The notes beneath the pieces are model-generated. The model did no database searches and had not been told where the DNA came from. It worked only from the letters and a program-made list of their open reading frames with translations. From Mycolicibacterium diernhoferi (GTDB lineage: Bacteria; Actinomycetota; Actinomycetes; Mycobacteriales; Mycobacteriaceae), in assembly GCF_019456655.1 (NCBI RefSeq), contig NZ_CP080332.1:3782001-3846000 (forward strand): a stretch of DNA of 64,000 nucleotides, given 5' to 3'. The translations under genes and the position numbers were made by a program. Below, in pieces: positions 19,474 through 30,594 of this stretch. The stretch's first letter is position 1, and the number at the start of each line of letters is the position of its first letter.

Positions 19474-20990
19474 ACGAGATCGGTCAGGAAGGCCAGCACG
19501 GTGGTGTCCACGCAGGCGTCCCCGTTGAACACCACGGTGTGCTGAGTGCCCTCGAAGGTGACCAGCGGGGCCTCGAGCTGACGGGCCAGTTCCACCCCGG
19601 CCTCATACGGCGTGGCCGGGTCGCGGGTCGTCGACACCACGATCACCTTGCCGGGTCCCGGTGAGACCGCCGGCCCGGGCGCCGAGGTGGACGGCACCGG
19701 CCACATCGCGCAGATGTCGCGCGGCGCATAGCCGGTGAACGTGCCGTACTCCATGAACGGTGCGGCGGCACGGGTACGCAGGTCGGCATCGACCCACGCA
19801 GCCGGATCTCTCGGGTAGGTCGAGTCCACGCAGCGGATCGCGGTGAATGCGTCCTGCTGACCGCGGTAGTGCCCGGCCGCGTCACGGCGGTGGTACTGAT
19901 CGGCCAGCATCAGCAGATCACCGGGATCGGTGCCGCGTTGCAGTCCGAGCAGCCCGCTGGTCAGGTACGGCCAGTGCCGCTTGCTGTAGAGCGCGTGCGC
20001 GGTGCCGGTGATCGCGTCGGCGTAGCCGAGCCCACGCGGATCGGAGGTGGCCGCCGGCCGCTGCACCAGCGGATCGATGAGCTGGTGATAGCGCGCCACG
20101 AACTGGCTGGGGTCGGTGCCCAGCGGGCAGCCCGCCGATTGGGCGCAGTCGGCGGCGTAATCCTCGAAGGCCCGCTGGAATCCGGCGAGTTGCCGGACGC
20201 TTTCGCTGATCGGGTCGGAATCCGGGTCCAGCGCGCCGTCGAGCACCATGGCCCGGACCCGGTGCGGGTAGCGCGCGGCGTAGGCGGTGCCGAGTTCGGT
20301 GCCGTAGGAGAAACCGAGATAGCTCAGCTGCTCGTCACCGAGCGCCGCGCGCACCACATCCATGTCCTGCGCGGTCGACGCGGTGCCCAGATTGGCCAGG
20401 AACTGCGGGCCCATCCGGTCCAGGCAGGACGTGGCGAAGGTCGCGAAGACCTCTTCGATGTGGGCGACCCCGCCCGGGCTGTAGTCGGCCAGCGGTTCGC
20501 GGCGGTAGGCGTCGAACTCGGCGTCGCTGCGGCAGCGCACCTGTGGCGTCGAGTAGCCGACACCGCGCGGGTCGAAGCCCACCAGATCGAACCGGCGCCC
20601 GATCTCGGTCTCGGCCAGCGCGGTGCCCATCGAGGCGACGGTGTCGACCGCCGAGGCTCCCGGGCCGCCCGGGTTGACCATCAGTGTCCCGATCCGCTGC
20701 CCGGAGGCGGGTACCCGGATCACCGCCAATTGTGCTTGTGCGCCTTCGGGATCGGCTGCCTCGGGACCGGTGATACCGGACCAGTCGATCGGCACCGGCA
20801 CCGTGGTGCACTGCGCCGTGGTGATCACCGGTGCGTCGCCGAGGAACTGGGCACAGTCACCCCAGACCGGTGGCTGCCCGTACAGCGCTGCCGGCGGTTC
20901 GGCGTGCGCGGGTGCGCCGGCCACGCCGGCCGCGGTGAACAGGGCCAGCAGCACTACAGAGAATTTGCCGGCCAGCCCCATGGCGATCAT
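19443..20990 (-). CDS. Exported alpha/beta-hydrolase, Rv2223c-like (TAP/Hip1 family)
   Basis: 515 residues from ATG 20990 (ATG 20981 also possible). A signal peptide ends near GAPAHAEPP. The nucleophile serine is in YLGFSYGTELG and the histidine in FEGTQHTVVFNGDACVD; MVNPGGPGAS forms the oxyanion region. It is a paralogue of the neighbouring caeA, with the same C-terminal TAP domain, so it is probably a secreted serine peptidase or esterase. Unlike caeA it has no lipobox, so it should be released rather than anchored. Confidence 0.88.
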   Translation of the reverse strand: MIAMGLAGKFSVVLLALFTAAGVAGAPAHAEPPAALYGQPPVWGDCAQFLGDAPVITTAQCTTVPVPIDWSGITGPEAADPEGAQAQLAVIRVPASGQRIGTLMVNPGGPGASAVDTVASMGTALAETEIGRRFDLVGFDPRGVGYSTPQVRCRSDAEFDAYRREPLADYSPGGVAHIEEVFATFATSCLDRMGPQFLANLGTASTAQDMDVVRAALGDEQLSYLGFSYGTELGTAYAARYPHRVRAMVLDGALDPDSDPISESVRQLAGFQRAFEDYAADCAQSAGCPLGTDPSQFVARYHQLIDPLVQRPAATSDPRGLGYADAITGTAHALYSKRHWPYLTSGLLGLQRGTDPGDLLMLADQYHRRDAAGHYRGQQDAFTAIRCVDSTYPRDPAAWVDADLRTRAAAPFMEYGTFTGYAPRDICAMWPVPSTSAPGPAVSPGPGKVIVVSTTRDPATPYEAGVELARQLEAPLVTFEGTQHTVVFNGDACVDTTVLAFLTDLVQPPAGLRCT

Positions 20991-21081
20991 GCTCGCATGA
21001 CCGACCACCCGACCCGGTCGACGAATCAGCGCAGAGACACCCCGGATACCGGACGGAGACCCAACCGTGACCCGCCGCGGG

Positions 21082-22590
21082 TCAGCACCGGGTGCCCTCC
21101 GGCGGGAGGATCCCGTCGATCACGTACTTGGCCGAGATGTCGTCGACACACTGGTTGCCCTGGAACACCACGGTGTGCTGGGTGCCCACGTAGGTGAGCA
21201 GCGTGCCGCCGAGCTGCTCGGCGAGGTCCACGCCGGCCTGGTACGGGGTGGCCGGGTCGTTGGTGGTGGAGACCACCAACGTCGGCGGCAGCCCGGGCAC
21301 GTGCAGCTCATGGGGTTCCGAGGTGGGCGGCACCGGCCAGAACGAGCAGGTGCCCATCGGCGCCATGCCGGTGAACTCGCCGTAGCTCAGGAAGGGCGCC
21401 ACCTCACGGGCACGGCGGTCCTGCTCCACGACGGTGGCCCGGTCGGTGATGGGCGGTTCGTCGACGCAGTTGACGGCCACCCGCACGTCGGTGGAATTGT
21501 TGTAGTGGCCGTTGGCATCCCGGCCCATGTACAGGTCGGCCAACGCCAGCATGGTGTCGCCGCGGCCGCCGCGCAGTTCCCTGAGCCCGTCGGTCAGGTG
21601 ACGCCACAGGTTCGGCGAGTAGAGCGGCAGGATGGTTCCGACGATCGCGTCGCTGTAGCCCAGGCCGCGCGGGTCGGCCGTCGGCGCCGGGTTGTCGACC
21701 AACGGGTAGACCAGGTCCTTGTACACGTCGGTGGCCTTGGTGGGGTCGGTGCCCAGCGGGCAGTCCGGCTCCTTGGCGCAGTCCGCGGCGTAGTCGTCGA
21801 AGGCGGTCTGGAAGGCCGCCGCCTGACGCAGATCGGCCTCGACCGGATCGGCGTTGGGGTCCACCGCGCCGTCCAGGATCATCGCGCGCACCTTGTCGCC
21901 GAACATTTCGGCGTAGGTGGCACCGATCCGGGTGCCATAGGAGTAGCCCAGGTAGGTCAACTTCTCGTCGCCGACCGCCTCCCGCATGGCGTCGAGATCC
22001 TTTGCCACGCTTACCGTTCCGACGTTGGCCAGGAACTCCTCGCCCATCTTCTCCACGCACCGGTCGATGAACGCCTGAGTCTCGGACTCGATGTGCTCGA
22101 CGCCCTCCTCGGTGTACTCGACCGTCGGGTCGGCACGCAGCCGGTCGTTGTCCTCGTCGGAGTTGCACCACAGCGCGGGCTTGGACCCACCGACGCCGCG
22201 CGGGTCGAATCCGACCAGATCGAAGCGTTCGCGCACCGACTGCGGCATCGTGCCGACCAGGTTGACCGCGGCCTTGACCCCCGATTCGCCGGGGCCGCCC
22301 GGGTTGATGAACAACGATCCGATCTTCTCGCCGGTGGCCTTGATCCGGATCATCGCGATCTGCGCGACCTCACCGTCCGGGTTGGCGTAGTCGACCGGCA
22401 CCGACAACAGGCCACACTCGGCGCCCATCGGCATCCGGGACTCCCCCGCGCCGGCCTCGCACGGCGCCCACTGCACCGGCGTACCGGGCCGGGGTGCGGA
22501 CAGCACGGCACGGCCGTCGACGACGTTGCTGCATCCGGAGACCAGGAGCAGCGCCATGGCGGCCGCGAGGCCCCCGCGCTTGAGGTTCAT
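21082..22590 (-). CDS. caeA: Lipoprotein serine hydrolase CaeA/Hip1
   Basis: 502 residues from ATG 22590. The signal peptide ends in the lipobox LVSGC, so the protein is anchored to the outer face of the membrane. The nucleophile is in YLGYSYGTRIG, the oxyanion segment is INPGGPGESG, and the catalytic histidine is in VGTQHTVVFQGNQC. In M. tuberculosis Hip1/CaeA (Rv2224c) is a cell-envelope serine protease that processes GroEL2 and affects host responses. Position beside the Rv2223c-like paralogue is conserved. The further upstream in-frame ATG (22617) would put extra residues before the signal and is not favoured. Confidence 0.92.
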   Translation of the reverse strand: MNLKRGGLAAAMALLLVSGCSNVVDGRAVLSAPRPGTPVQWAPCEAGAGESRMPMGAECGLLSVPVDYANPDGEVAQIAMIRIKATGEKIGSLFINPGGPGESGVKAAVNLVGTMPQSVRERFDLVGFDPRGVGGSKPALWCNSDEDNDRLRADPTVEYTEEGVEHIESETQAFIDRCVEKMGEEFLANVGTVSVAKDLDAMREAVGDEKLTYLGYSYGTRIGATYAEMFGDKVRAMILDGAVDPNADPVEADLRQAAAFQTAFDDYAADCAKEPDCPLGTDPTKATDVYKDLVYPLVDNPAPTADPRGLGYSDAIVGTILPLYSPNLWRHLTDGLRELRGGRGDTMLALADLYMGRDANGHYNNSTDVRVAVNCVDEPPITDRATVVEQDRRAREVAPFLSYGEFTGMAPMGTCSFWPVPPTSEPHELHVPGLPPTLVVSTTNDPATPYQAGVDLAEQLGGTLLTYVGTQHTVVFQGNQCVDDISAKYVIDGILPPEGTRC

Positions 22591-22631
22591 GGCTGACCAT
22601 GCTGCCATGCGCGACATCGGGGCAGGTGAGG

Positions 22632-24038
22632 CTACCTACATGCGGCGAGTAACTCGGCCAGTTCGACGCTGAAGTCGTCGGCCATCTCCCACAGGTCAGG
22701 CAGCAGTTCCGGGCATGAGATGAGGCCGACGTCGAGTTTGCCGTTCAACGACATGACGGTGATGTTGAGCCCGGAGCCGTGAAAGATCGGGCCCAGCGGG
22801 TACATCGCCTTCACCTCGCTGCCGAGCATGTAGAGCGGGACCTGCGGGCCCGGCACATTGGACACCACCAGGTTGTGCACCGGCGCCGCGGCCGACAGGT
22901 TGCTGCGGGCGTACACCCGCATCGCCACACCGAACACCGCGGGCGCGGCGAACTGCGTCCAGTCCTGCAGCAGCGTCGCACCGATCGCCGAACTGTGTTG
23001 CTTGGCCACCGAATTGGCCGAGGCGATGGCCATCAGGCGCTCCGCGGGGTCGGCCAGGTCGGTGTAGAGCGTGGAGAACATCCCGGACACCTGATTGCGG
23101 CCGGGCCGGTCGGACCTGTCGTGTACCGACACCGGGATCATCGCCACCAGCGACGAGTCCGGCAGTTCGTCACGGTCGAGCAGGAACCGCCGCAGCACGC
23201 CGGACACCAGCGCCAGCACCACGTCGTTGACCTTCACACCGAAGTGGCCCCGGACCGCCTTGATGTCGGCGAGGTCCAGTTCGGCGAACGCCACGTTGCG
23301 GTGGCCGGTCACGTTGGCGTTGAACACCGTCTTGGGCGCCGCGAACGGCGCCGCCATGGAGATTCCCTTGGCGGCCCGGCGCGCCGTGTCGAGGACCGTC
23401 GACACCGTCGAGGGCAGCATGTTGACCAGCTTCAGCGGCCGGGTGACGAACTTGACCGCACCGTTGATCGCGATCTCCAGTTCGGACGCATCCCCCGGTC
23501 CCTCGACCGGGTCCGGGGGCGGCGCATCCGGTTCGGTGCTGCACAGCGTGGACATCAGATTCGCACCGGTCACCCCGTCGACGGCGGCGTGGTGCACCTT
23601 GGTCAGCACTGCGAGCCGGCCGCCGGCGTGCGCGTCGGTGCCCGCGACGTTCTCGATCACCCACATCTCCCACAGCGGGCGGCTGCGGTCCAGCGGCAGC
23701 GAGGCGATGTGCCCGCAGATCTCGGAGAGTTCGGTGCGCCCGCCCGGGGACGGCAGCCCGATCCGGTGCAGGTGGCGCTGGACGTCGAAATCGCGGTCAT
23801 CCACCCACACCGGGTGGTCCAGGTTCAGCCGACTGTCGGCCAGCTTCTCCCGGAACTCGGGCATCGCCTTGACCCGCATGGCCAGCGCGTCGCGTAGCCG
23901 GTCGAATGTGTAACCGCCGGGCATGGTGGAGGTGTCGAGCTCCAGGACCGAACAGACATGCAACGGCTGAGAGGCGGTTTCGAGGTAGAGGAAGCTGGCG
24001 TCGAGGCCACTGAGCCGTTGCAGAGAGCGCCTTTGCAT
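22632..24038 (-). CDS. Wax ester synthase/diacylglycerol acyltransferase (WS/DGAT)
   Basis: 468 residues from ATG 24038. The acyltransferase motif HHAAVDG (HHxxxDG) is intact, and the N-terminus has [13 protein letters not shown], usual for the family. The C-terminal domain holds [18 protein letters not shown]. These enzymes esterify acyl-CoA to diacylglycerol or fatty alcohols, making storage triacylglycerol or wax esters. As I recall, M. tuberculosis has no tgs gene between caeA and panB, so this copy is lineage-specific here. It is divergent from panB. Confidence 0.92.
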   Translation of the reverse strand: MQRRSLQRLSGLDASFLYLETASQPLHVCSVLELDTSTMPGGYTFDRLRDALAMRVKAMPEFREKLADSRLNLDHPVWVDDRDFDVQRHLHRIGLPSPGGRTELSEICGHIASLPLDRSRPLWEMWVIENVAGTDAHAGGRLAVLTKVHHAAVDGVTGANLMSTLCSTEPDAPPPDPVEGPGDASELEIAINGAVKFVTRPLKLVNMLPSTVSTVLDTARRAAKGISMAAPFAAPKTVFNANVTGHRNVAFAELDLADIKAVRGHFGVKVNDVVLALVSGVLRRFLLDRDELPDSSLVAMIPVSVHDRSDRPGRNQVSGMFSTLYTDLADPAERLMAIASANSVAKQHSSAIGATLLQDWTQFAAPAVFGVAMRVYARSNLSAAAPVHNLVVSNVPGPQVPLYMLGSEVKAMYPLGPIFHGSGLNITVMSLNGKLDVGLISCPELLPDLWEMADDFSVELAELLAACR

Positions 24039-24197
24039 GTGCCGATGGTAGGTGGACGCGACCGCGATGTGAGGAAATCCACTCAACCAGGCGTTCACCT
24101 GCGGGGTGTCGAGTGGCAGACTGGGCGGCGTCAGATGACCCGGGGACCCGTAGCGGCCTCGAGGATCAACCCGACAACCACATATCGAGGGACGAAG

Positions 24198-25028
24198 ATG
24201 TCTGAACAGTCCGTTTATGGTGCCGCCAAAGCTCCGGTGAAGGTTCGCACCCACCACCTCCAGAAGTGGAAGTCCGAAGGCCACAAGTGGTCGATGCTCA
24301 CCGCGTACGACTACTCCACTGCCCGCATCTTCGACGACGCCGGGATCCCGGTGCTGCTCGTCGGCGACTCCGCCGCCAACGTGGTGTACGGGTACGACAC
24401 CACCGTGCGGGTCACCGTCGATGAGCTGATCCCGCTGGTCAGCGCCGTGGTCCGGGGTGCCCCGCACGCCCTCGTGGTCGCCGATCTGCCGTTCGGTAGC
24501 TACGAACGCAGCGCCGACCAGGCGCTGGAGACGGCGACCCGGTTCATGAAGGAGACCGGTGCGCACGCGGTCAAGCTGGAGGGCGGCGAGCGGGTGGCCG
24601 CCCAGATCGCCGCACTCACCCAGGCCGGTATCCCGGTCATCGCCCACATCGGGTTCACCCCCCAGAGCGTGAACGGGCTGGGCGGTTACCGGGTGCAGGG
24701 TCGCGGGGACTCCGGCGACCAGACCATCCATGACGCCATCGCGGTCGCCGAGGCCGGCGCGGTCGCGGTGGTGCTGGAGATGGTGCCCGCCGAGCTGGCC
24801 ACCCAGATCACCGGCAAGCTGACCATCCCGACCGTCGGCATCGGCGCCGGCCCGAACTGCGACGCCCAGGTGCTGGTGTGGCAGGACATGGCCGGTCTGA
24901 CCTCAGGCAAGACCGCCAAGTTCGTCAAGCGGTTCGCCGATATCGGTGCCGAGTTGGGGCGTGCGGCACGGCAGTACGCCGATGAGGTCGCCGGCGGGGT
25001 GTTCCCCGCCGACGAGCACTCCTTCTAG
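24198..25028 (+). CDS. panB: 3-methyl-2-oxobutanoate hydroxymethyltransferase PanB
   Basis: 276 residues. PanB adds a hydroxymethyl group from methylene-tetrahydrofolate to 2-oxoisovalerate to make ketopantoate, the first step to pantothenate and CoA. Motifs include [17 protein letters not shown], the metal-site [30 protein letters not shown]-like [12 protein letters not shown] and [17 protein letters not shown] 24198 is preceded by GAGGGACGAAG. No panC or panD is adjacent. Confidence 0.96.
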   Translation: MSEQSVYGAAKAPVKVRTHHLQKWKSEGHKWSMLTAYDYSTARIFDDAGIPVLLVGDSAANVVYGYDTTVRVTVDELIPLVSAVVRGAPHALVVADLPFGSYERSADQALETATRFMKETGAHAVKLEGGERVAAQIAALTQAGIPVIAHIGFTPQSVNGLGGYRVQGRGDSGDQTIHDAIAVAEAGAVAVVLEMVPAELATQITGKLTIPTVGIGAGPNCDAQVLVWQDMAGLTSGKTAKFVKRFADIGAELGRAARQYADEVAGGVFPADEHSF

Positions 25029-25034
25029 GACCGG

Positions 25035-25814
25035 TCAGCCGAATTCCGGGGCACGCTTGCCCAGGAACGCCGCCACGCCTTCTTTCCCGTCGGCGCCCGC
25101 GGCGTTCCCCGCGATGAACCGCGCCTCGAGTTCCAGCTGCGATTCGTAGTCCGCGCCGTAGCTGTTCAGCAGCAGCTGCTTGACCGCGGAGTTGGATCCC
25201 TTTGCGCCCGTTGCGATTTCACGGGCCAGTTCCTCGAGCTTGGCCGGAAGTTCGGCGTCCGGGACCACCGTGGTCACCAGGCCCCACTCCAGTGCCTGGG
25301 CGGCCTTGAGCACCCGGTTGGTGATCATCAGTTCCTGGGTGCGGCGCAACCCGATCAACCGCGGCAGCACGTAGGAGGCGCCACCGTCCGGGCTCAGGCC
25401 GGCCTTGGTGTAGGCCATGGTGAACGATGCCGATTCGGCGGCCAGCACGAGATCACCGGCGACGCCGAGGGAGAAGCCTGCGCCGGCCGCGACCCCGTTG
25501 ACCGCGGTGATGAGGACGGCGTCCATCCGGGCGAAGGTCGACATGGCGCGGTGCAGATCGTTGGCGATGCCCTTGACGAAGACGCCCGGGTCCTCGGCGG
25601 CCGCCATGGCCTTGAGGTCGCCGCCCGCGCAGAAGAACCGGCCGGCACCGGTCAGGGTCACCACCTTGGTCTCGGCGGTGTCGCACAGCGCCGCCGCATC
25701 GGCGAGGTCGCGCGTCATCGCGGCGTTCATCCCGTTGGCGGCGTCGGGCCGGTCCAGCACGATGTCGACGACAGATCCTGCCCGGGTGAACTTCAACGTC
25801 TCGAATGCGGTCAT
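25035..25814 (-). CDS. Enoyl-CoA hydratase/isomerase (crotonase) family protein
   Basis: 259 residues with a crotonase fold. The oxyanion-hole segments are FFCAGGDLKAM and GVAAGAGFSLG. The first catalytic Glu of true hydratases is absent, and the second position lies in LSPDGGASYVLPRLIG with an Asp. That pattern is typical of the PaaG-like isomerase subgroup, so an enoyl-CoA isomerase is more likely than a hydratase. It is convergent with panB, six bases between stops. Confidence 0.88.
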   Translation of the reverse strand: MTAFETLKFTRAGSVVDIVLDRPDAANGMNAAMTRDLADAAALCDTAETKVVTLTGAGRFFCAGGDLKAMAAAEDPGVFVKGIANDLHRAMSTFARMDAVLITAVNGVAAGAGFSLGVAGDLVLAAESASFTMAYTKAGLSPDGGASYVLPRLIGLRRTQELMITNRVLKAAQALEWGLVTTVVPDAELPAKLEELAREIATGAKGSNSAVKQLLLNSYGADYESQLELEARFIAGNAAGADGKEGVAAFLGKRAPEFG

Positions 25815-25973
25815 GGCGCACACGGTATTACGCCCAGGTCCGATCGTGTAACACGTGGTCCCCGATCGGGTGATTCCGGGCGGACGGGTTGAACGCTCGC
25901 CACCGGGTCGGACGCCCCGATGTGGCACGCTGGTCACAAGTTTTGCCACGCGCCGGACCGAATAAGGGTGAAC

Positions 25974-27434
25974 ATGCCTGCAGACAAGCCAAAGACGTCG
26001 CGCCACAGCGAGGTTGAGCGAAAGTTCGACGTCGTCGAGAGCACCCTCTCGCCCTCGTTCGAGGGGCTGGCCGTGGTGTCCCGGGTGCAGCACGCCCCCA
26101 CCCAGACGTTGGAGGCCGTGTACTTCGACACCCCCGACTACGACCTGGCGGCCCGCAAGATCACCCTGCGTCGCCGCACCGGTGGCGCTGACGCCGGGTG
26201 GCACGTGAAGCTGCCCGCCGGCCCGGACGCCCGCACCGAGGTGCGGGCGCCGCTGGCCGATTCGATGCCCGATGAGGTGCGCGATGTGGTCGCGGCGATC
26301 GTCCGGGACCGGCCGTTGGCCGCCGTGGCCCGGATAACCACCCAGCGCACGGTCTCGCTGCTGTTCGGCGTGGACGACACCCCGGTCGCGGAATTCTGCG
26401 ATGACCAGGTGACCGCGGCCGCGTTACGGCCGGACAGTGAACCGCAGATGTGGCGGGAGTGGGAGCTGGAACTCGCCGAGGGTGCCGGTTCGACGGACAT
26501 CCTGGATCGGCTGTCGAACCGGCTGCTGGACGCCGGCGCGGTGCCGGCCGGGCACGGTTCGAAGCTGGCCCGGGTGCTGGCCACCGCGCAACCCGACGTG
26601 CCCGCGGTCGCGCCCTCGGACCCGGTGCGCCGGGCGGTGGCCGCGAACATCGAGGACCTGATCGCCTGGGACCGTGCGGTGCGCGCCGACGTGCACGATT
26701 CGGTGCACCAGATGCGGGTGAGCACCCGCAAGATCCGCAGTCTGCTCGCCGACGAGTCCTTCGGCCTGCCCGATGACGCCTGGGTGCTCGACGAGCTCAA
26801 GCTACTGGGCGGGATCCTGGGCGGGGCCCGCGACGCCGAGGTGCTCGCCGAGAAGTACGAGAACACGCTCGACGAGTTGGCCCCGGAGTTGGTGCGCGGG
26901 CGGGTGCGCGAGCGCCTGGTCGAGGGGGCCCGCCAGCGCTACGCCAACGGTCTGCGCCGCTCGCTTGCCGCGATGCGCTCGGAGCGCTACTTCCGGCTGC
27001 TGGATGCCCTCGACGAGCTGCTGGCCGCACCGTCGGCGACCTCGGGGCGCTCCGGTGCGGAATCGGCGGCGGCCAGCCTGGCGGCGGCCTACAAGAAGGT
27101 CCACAAGGCGGCCAAGCGGGCCGAATCGGAGGGCACCGACGAGGCACTGCACCGGATCCGCAAGCGCGCCAAGCGTCTTCGCTACACGGCATCGGCCACC
27201 GGCAATTCCGGGGTGGCCGAGAAGGCCAAGGCGGTGCAGACCCTGCTCGGCGACCATCAGGACAGTGTGGTCAGCCGCACCCACCTGCTGGAGGAGGCCG
27301 ACGCCGCGCACGCGGCCGGTGAGGACACCTTCACCTACGGACTGCTGTACCAGCGGGAGGTCGAGGTCGCGCTGCAGGCCGAGGACGAGATCGGCGATGC
27401 CCTGAAGGCCCTCAAGAAGGCCGTGCAGGAGTAG
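25974..27434 (+). CDS. CYTH and CHAD domain protein (Rv2226-like)
   Basis: 486 residues. The N-terminal CYTH (triphosphate tunnel) domain begins with the ExExK signature EVERK at residues 13-17 and has TLEAVYFDTPDYDLAA and ITLRRRTGG. The C-terminal CHAD domain (about 220-480) is helical with repeated basic motifs HQMRVSTRKIRSLL and RIRKRAKRLRYTA. CYTH proteins hydrolyse triphosphates and CHAD binds polyphosphate, so an inorganic polyphosphate-related role is likely. ATG 25974 is used; an upstream in-frame ATG at 25920 lacks support. Confidence 0.9.
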   Translation: MPADKPKTSRHSEVERKFDVVESTLSPSFEGLAVVSRVQHAPTQTLEAVYFDTPDYDLAARKITLRRRTGGADAGWHVKLPAGPDARTEVRAPLADSMPDEVRDVVAAIVRDRPLAAVARITTQRTVSLLFGVDDTPVAEFCDDQVTAAALRPDSEPQMWREWELELAEGAGSTDILDRLSNRLLDAGAVPAGHGSKLARVLATAQPDVPAVAPSDPVRRAVAANIEDLIAWDRAVRADVHDSVHQMRVSTRKIRSLLADESFGLPDDAWVLDELKLLGGILGGARDAEVLAEKYENTLDELAPELVRGRVRERLVEGARQRYANGLRRSLAAMRSERYFRLLDALDELLAAPSATSGRSGAESAAASLAAAYKKVHKAAKRAESEGTDEALHRIRKRAKRLRYTASATGNSGVAEKAKAVQTLLGDHQDSVVSRTHLLEEADAAHAAGEDTFTYGLLYQREVEVALQAEDEIGDALKALKKAVQE

Positions 27435-27479
27435 GACGGACGAGCCGGCCGGATCACGGGTGTCGTTGGATCGGAGTTG

Positions 27480-28337
27480 CTATTTGCCGCTGTAGACGGG
27501 GAACACGCTTGCGTCGCCGTAATCCCGGGCGTGCAGGTTCCGCAATGCGTCCATGTCCGCATCCGAGATGACGAAGTCGACCTCTGCGTTGGAGCGCATA
27601 TGCTCGGCGTTCGCGGTCTTCGGAAGCGACACGGTACCCAGCTGCAGCGTGTAGCGGATGCAGAGTTGGGGCACGCTGACGCCGTAGTTCTCGGCCATCG
27701 CCGCGATGTCGGTGTTCTTGAGGATCTCGCCGTGCGCGATCGGCGAGTACGCCTCGACGAGGAGGTCCTTGCTCGCGCAGTAGGCCAAGAGGTCAGTCGG
27801 GGTGTTTCCCGCGTGGACGAGGAGTTGGTTCACGTGCGGTGCGACGGAGCACGAGCCGAGGATGTTCTCGACGTCGGCCTGCTCGAAGTTCGATATACCG
27901 ATCGAACGCAGCTTGCCGGCCTCGAAGGCGTCCTCGAGTGCTCGCCACGCCTCACGGTTGCCCTCCGCATAGTCGCCGCCGCGAAAATCGTTCCAGGGCT
28001 GCGGGCTGTGGATGAGCATCAGGTCGACGTAGTCAAGCCCGAGCTTCTCCAACGACCCGTCGATCGCGGCGGCCGCGCCGTCGTAAGCCTTGATCTCCGC
28101 AGCCAACTTCGTCGAGACGAACAACTCCTCGCGGGGCACACCCGCCGTACGTACGCCTTCACCGACTCCGCGCTCATTACCGTAGGCCTGGGCGGTGTCG
28201 ATGTTGCGGTAACCGATCTCCACGGCCGCGCGCACCGCGTCGTCTGCCTTGTCATCGTCGATGAACCAGGTACCGAGCCCCAGCTTGGGGATCTCGACGC
28301 CGTTCGACAGGGTGTAGGTCTCGTCAAGGATCGTCAT
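27480..28337 (-). CDS. Aldo/keto reductase (2,5-diketo-gluconate reductase type)
   Basis: 285 residues. Aldo/keto reductase features: GVEIPKLGLGTW, the Asp/Tyr active site in YRNIDTAQAYGNE, the Lys in STKL and the His in LIHSPQPW. NADPH-binding residues lie in SLPKTANAEHMRSN. The substrate is unknown. It is the last gene of a minus-strand cassette with a cupin and a second reductase, and base composition looks a little less GC-rich than the flanking core genes. Confidence 0.9.
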   Translation of the reverse strand: MTILDETYTLSNGVEIPKLGLGTWFIDDDKADDAVRAAVEIGYRNIDTAQAYGNERGVGEGVRTAGVPREELFVSTKLAAEIKAYDGAAAAIDGSLEKLGLDYVDLMLIHSPQPWNDFRGGDYAEGNREAWRALEDAFEAGKLRSIGISNFEQADVENILGSCSVAPHVNQLLVHAGNTPTDLLAYCASKDLLVEAYSPIAHGEILKNTDIAAMAENYGVSVPQLCIRYTLQLGTVSLPKTANAEHMRSNAEVDFVISDADMDALRNLHARDYGDASVFPVYSGK

Positions 28338-28414
28338 GGCTCTCTTCTTTCGTGAGGGTTTCGTGGTCTTCATTTCTGCTTTTCGTAGCGAGGGTCGTCG
28401 GCCAGAGCGGTTTA

Positions 28415-28837
28415 TCAGCTGCCCGGCAGCTGGCCGTACACCTCGTCGGTGACGGGCTCGAGCCATTCGTTGCTGACGTCCTCGCCGGGGGTGATGAAGG
28501 CGAGGTGGGAAAACCACGAGTCGGTCTTCGCGCCGTGCCAGTGCTTCGTGCCGGCCGGGACGCGGATCACGGTTCCGGGCTCCATGTTGATGGGCTGCCG
28601 GCACTCGGCTTGGTACCAGCCCGAGCCGGCGGTGCAGAGCAGGATCTGGTCGCCTGCGCCGCCGGTGCCGTGGTGGATGTGCCAGTTGTTGCGGCAGCCG
28701 GGCTCGAAGGACACGTTGCTGACCGGGACGCTCCCGGAGGTGAGTGGAGCGAGGTAGCTCTGCCCGATGAAGTACTGCGCGTAGGCGTCGTTCTTCTCTC
28801 CGAGCGGGAAGATCTGGTCGAACTCGCTGTGTGTCAT
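28415..28837 (-). CDS. Small single-domain cupin protein
   Basis: 140 residues. The cupin metal motif 1 is WHIHHGTGGAGDQILL and motif 2 is GTVIRVPAGTKHWHGA. It resembles the cupin partners often encoded beside carboxymuconolactone-decarboxylase-like genes and reductases. It lies between two aldo/keto reductases on the same strand, 22 bases after the upstream one, so all three are probably one transcript. No substrate can be assigned. Confidence 0.88.
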   Translation of the reverse strand: MTHSEFDQIFPLGEKNDAYAQYFIGQSYLAPLTSGSVPVSNVSFEPGCRNNWHIHHGTGGAGDQILLCTAGSGWYQAECRQPINMEPGTVIRVPAGTKHWHGAKTDSWFSHLAFITPGEDVSNEWLEPVTDEVYGQLPGS

Positions 28838-28859
28838 GTCGTCGTTCCTTCTGCTGCGA

Positions 28860-30054
<1,195 letters not shown>

Positions 30055-30144
30055 CCGCGGTCGCGACGCTGGACACCTGTCACCTGTGGGCTCGGTGCTG
30101 GGATCTTCGCCGAGTGGGAGCGCTGCGGACCGTAGAGCAGCTAG

Positions 30145-30169
30145 CCCCCTGAACGTGCTGTTCAGGGGG
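30145..30169 (-). terminator. Hairpin terminator of rnpB
   Basis: A perfect 10-bp stem, CCCCCTGAAC (30145-30154) with GTTCAGGGGG (30160-30169), around a 5-base loop. It lies just past the 3' end of the minus-strand RNase P RNA. There is no long U tract, which is usual in mycobacteria. Confidence 0.75.
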
Positions 30170-30171
30170 TT

Positions 30172-30574
30172 GGCGGAACGAGTTGGCCTGTAAGCCGGAT
30201 TCTGTCCCTCACCGGGTAACCGGTGAGGCGGCGACCATCCATCTGGACACACCGTCGCCGGGTGCCTCAAGCGGCCTACCCGCAAGCTCGGGCGAGCAGC
30301 CCTCGAACGCTTGCGCAGCCGCGACCAGGTCGCGGCCTTCTTGGCCTTGCTTCGGGTGGGGTTTACCTAGCCATCCCGGTCACCCGGGATGCTGGTGCGC
30401 TCTTACCGCACCTTTTCACCCTTACCACCTGCCCAAACGGCTCAGGTGGCGGTCTGTTTTCTGTGGCACTGTCCCGCGGGTTGCCCCGGATTGCCGTTAG
30501 CAATCACCCTGCTCTGTGAAGTCCGGACTTTCCTCGAATTTCTCCGCGGTCGCCCGGCCAACTCGTCCGCGCAG
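30172..30574 (-). ncRNA. rnpB: RNase P RNA (class A)
   Basis: This is the catalytic RNA of RNase P, which trims tRNA 5' leaders. On the minus strand the 5' region contains GAGGAAAGTCCGGACTTC (P4 5' strand and flank) and the 3' region contains ACAGAATCCGGCTTACAGG (P4 3' strand). The ends pair as P1: GACGAGTTGGCC near 30555-30566 with GGCCAACTCGTT near 30177-30188. The ends are estimated from P1 and may be off by a few bases. A possible -10 element (TACGGT on the minus strand) lies about 6 bases before the 5' end, and a hairpin terminator follows. Short open frames across this stretch are not coding. Confidence 0.95.
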
Positions 30575-30594
30575 ATCACCGTACCCTTAGGGGC

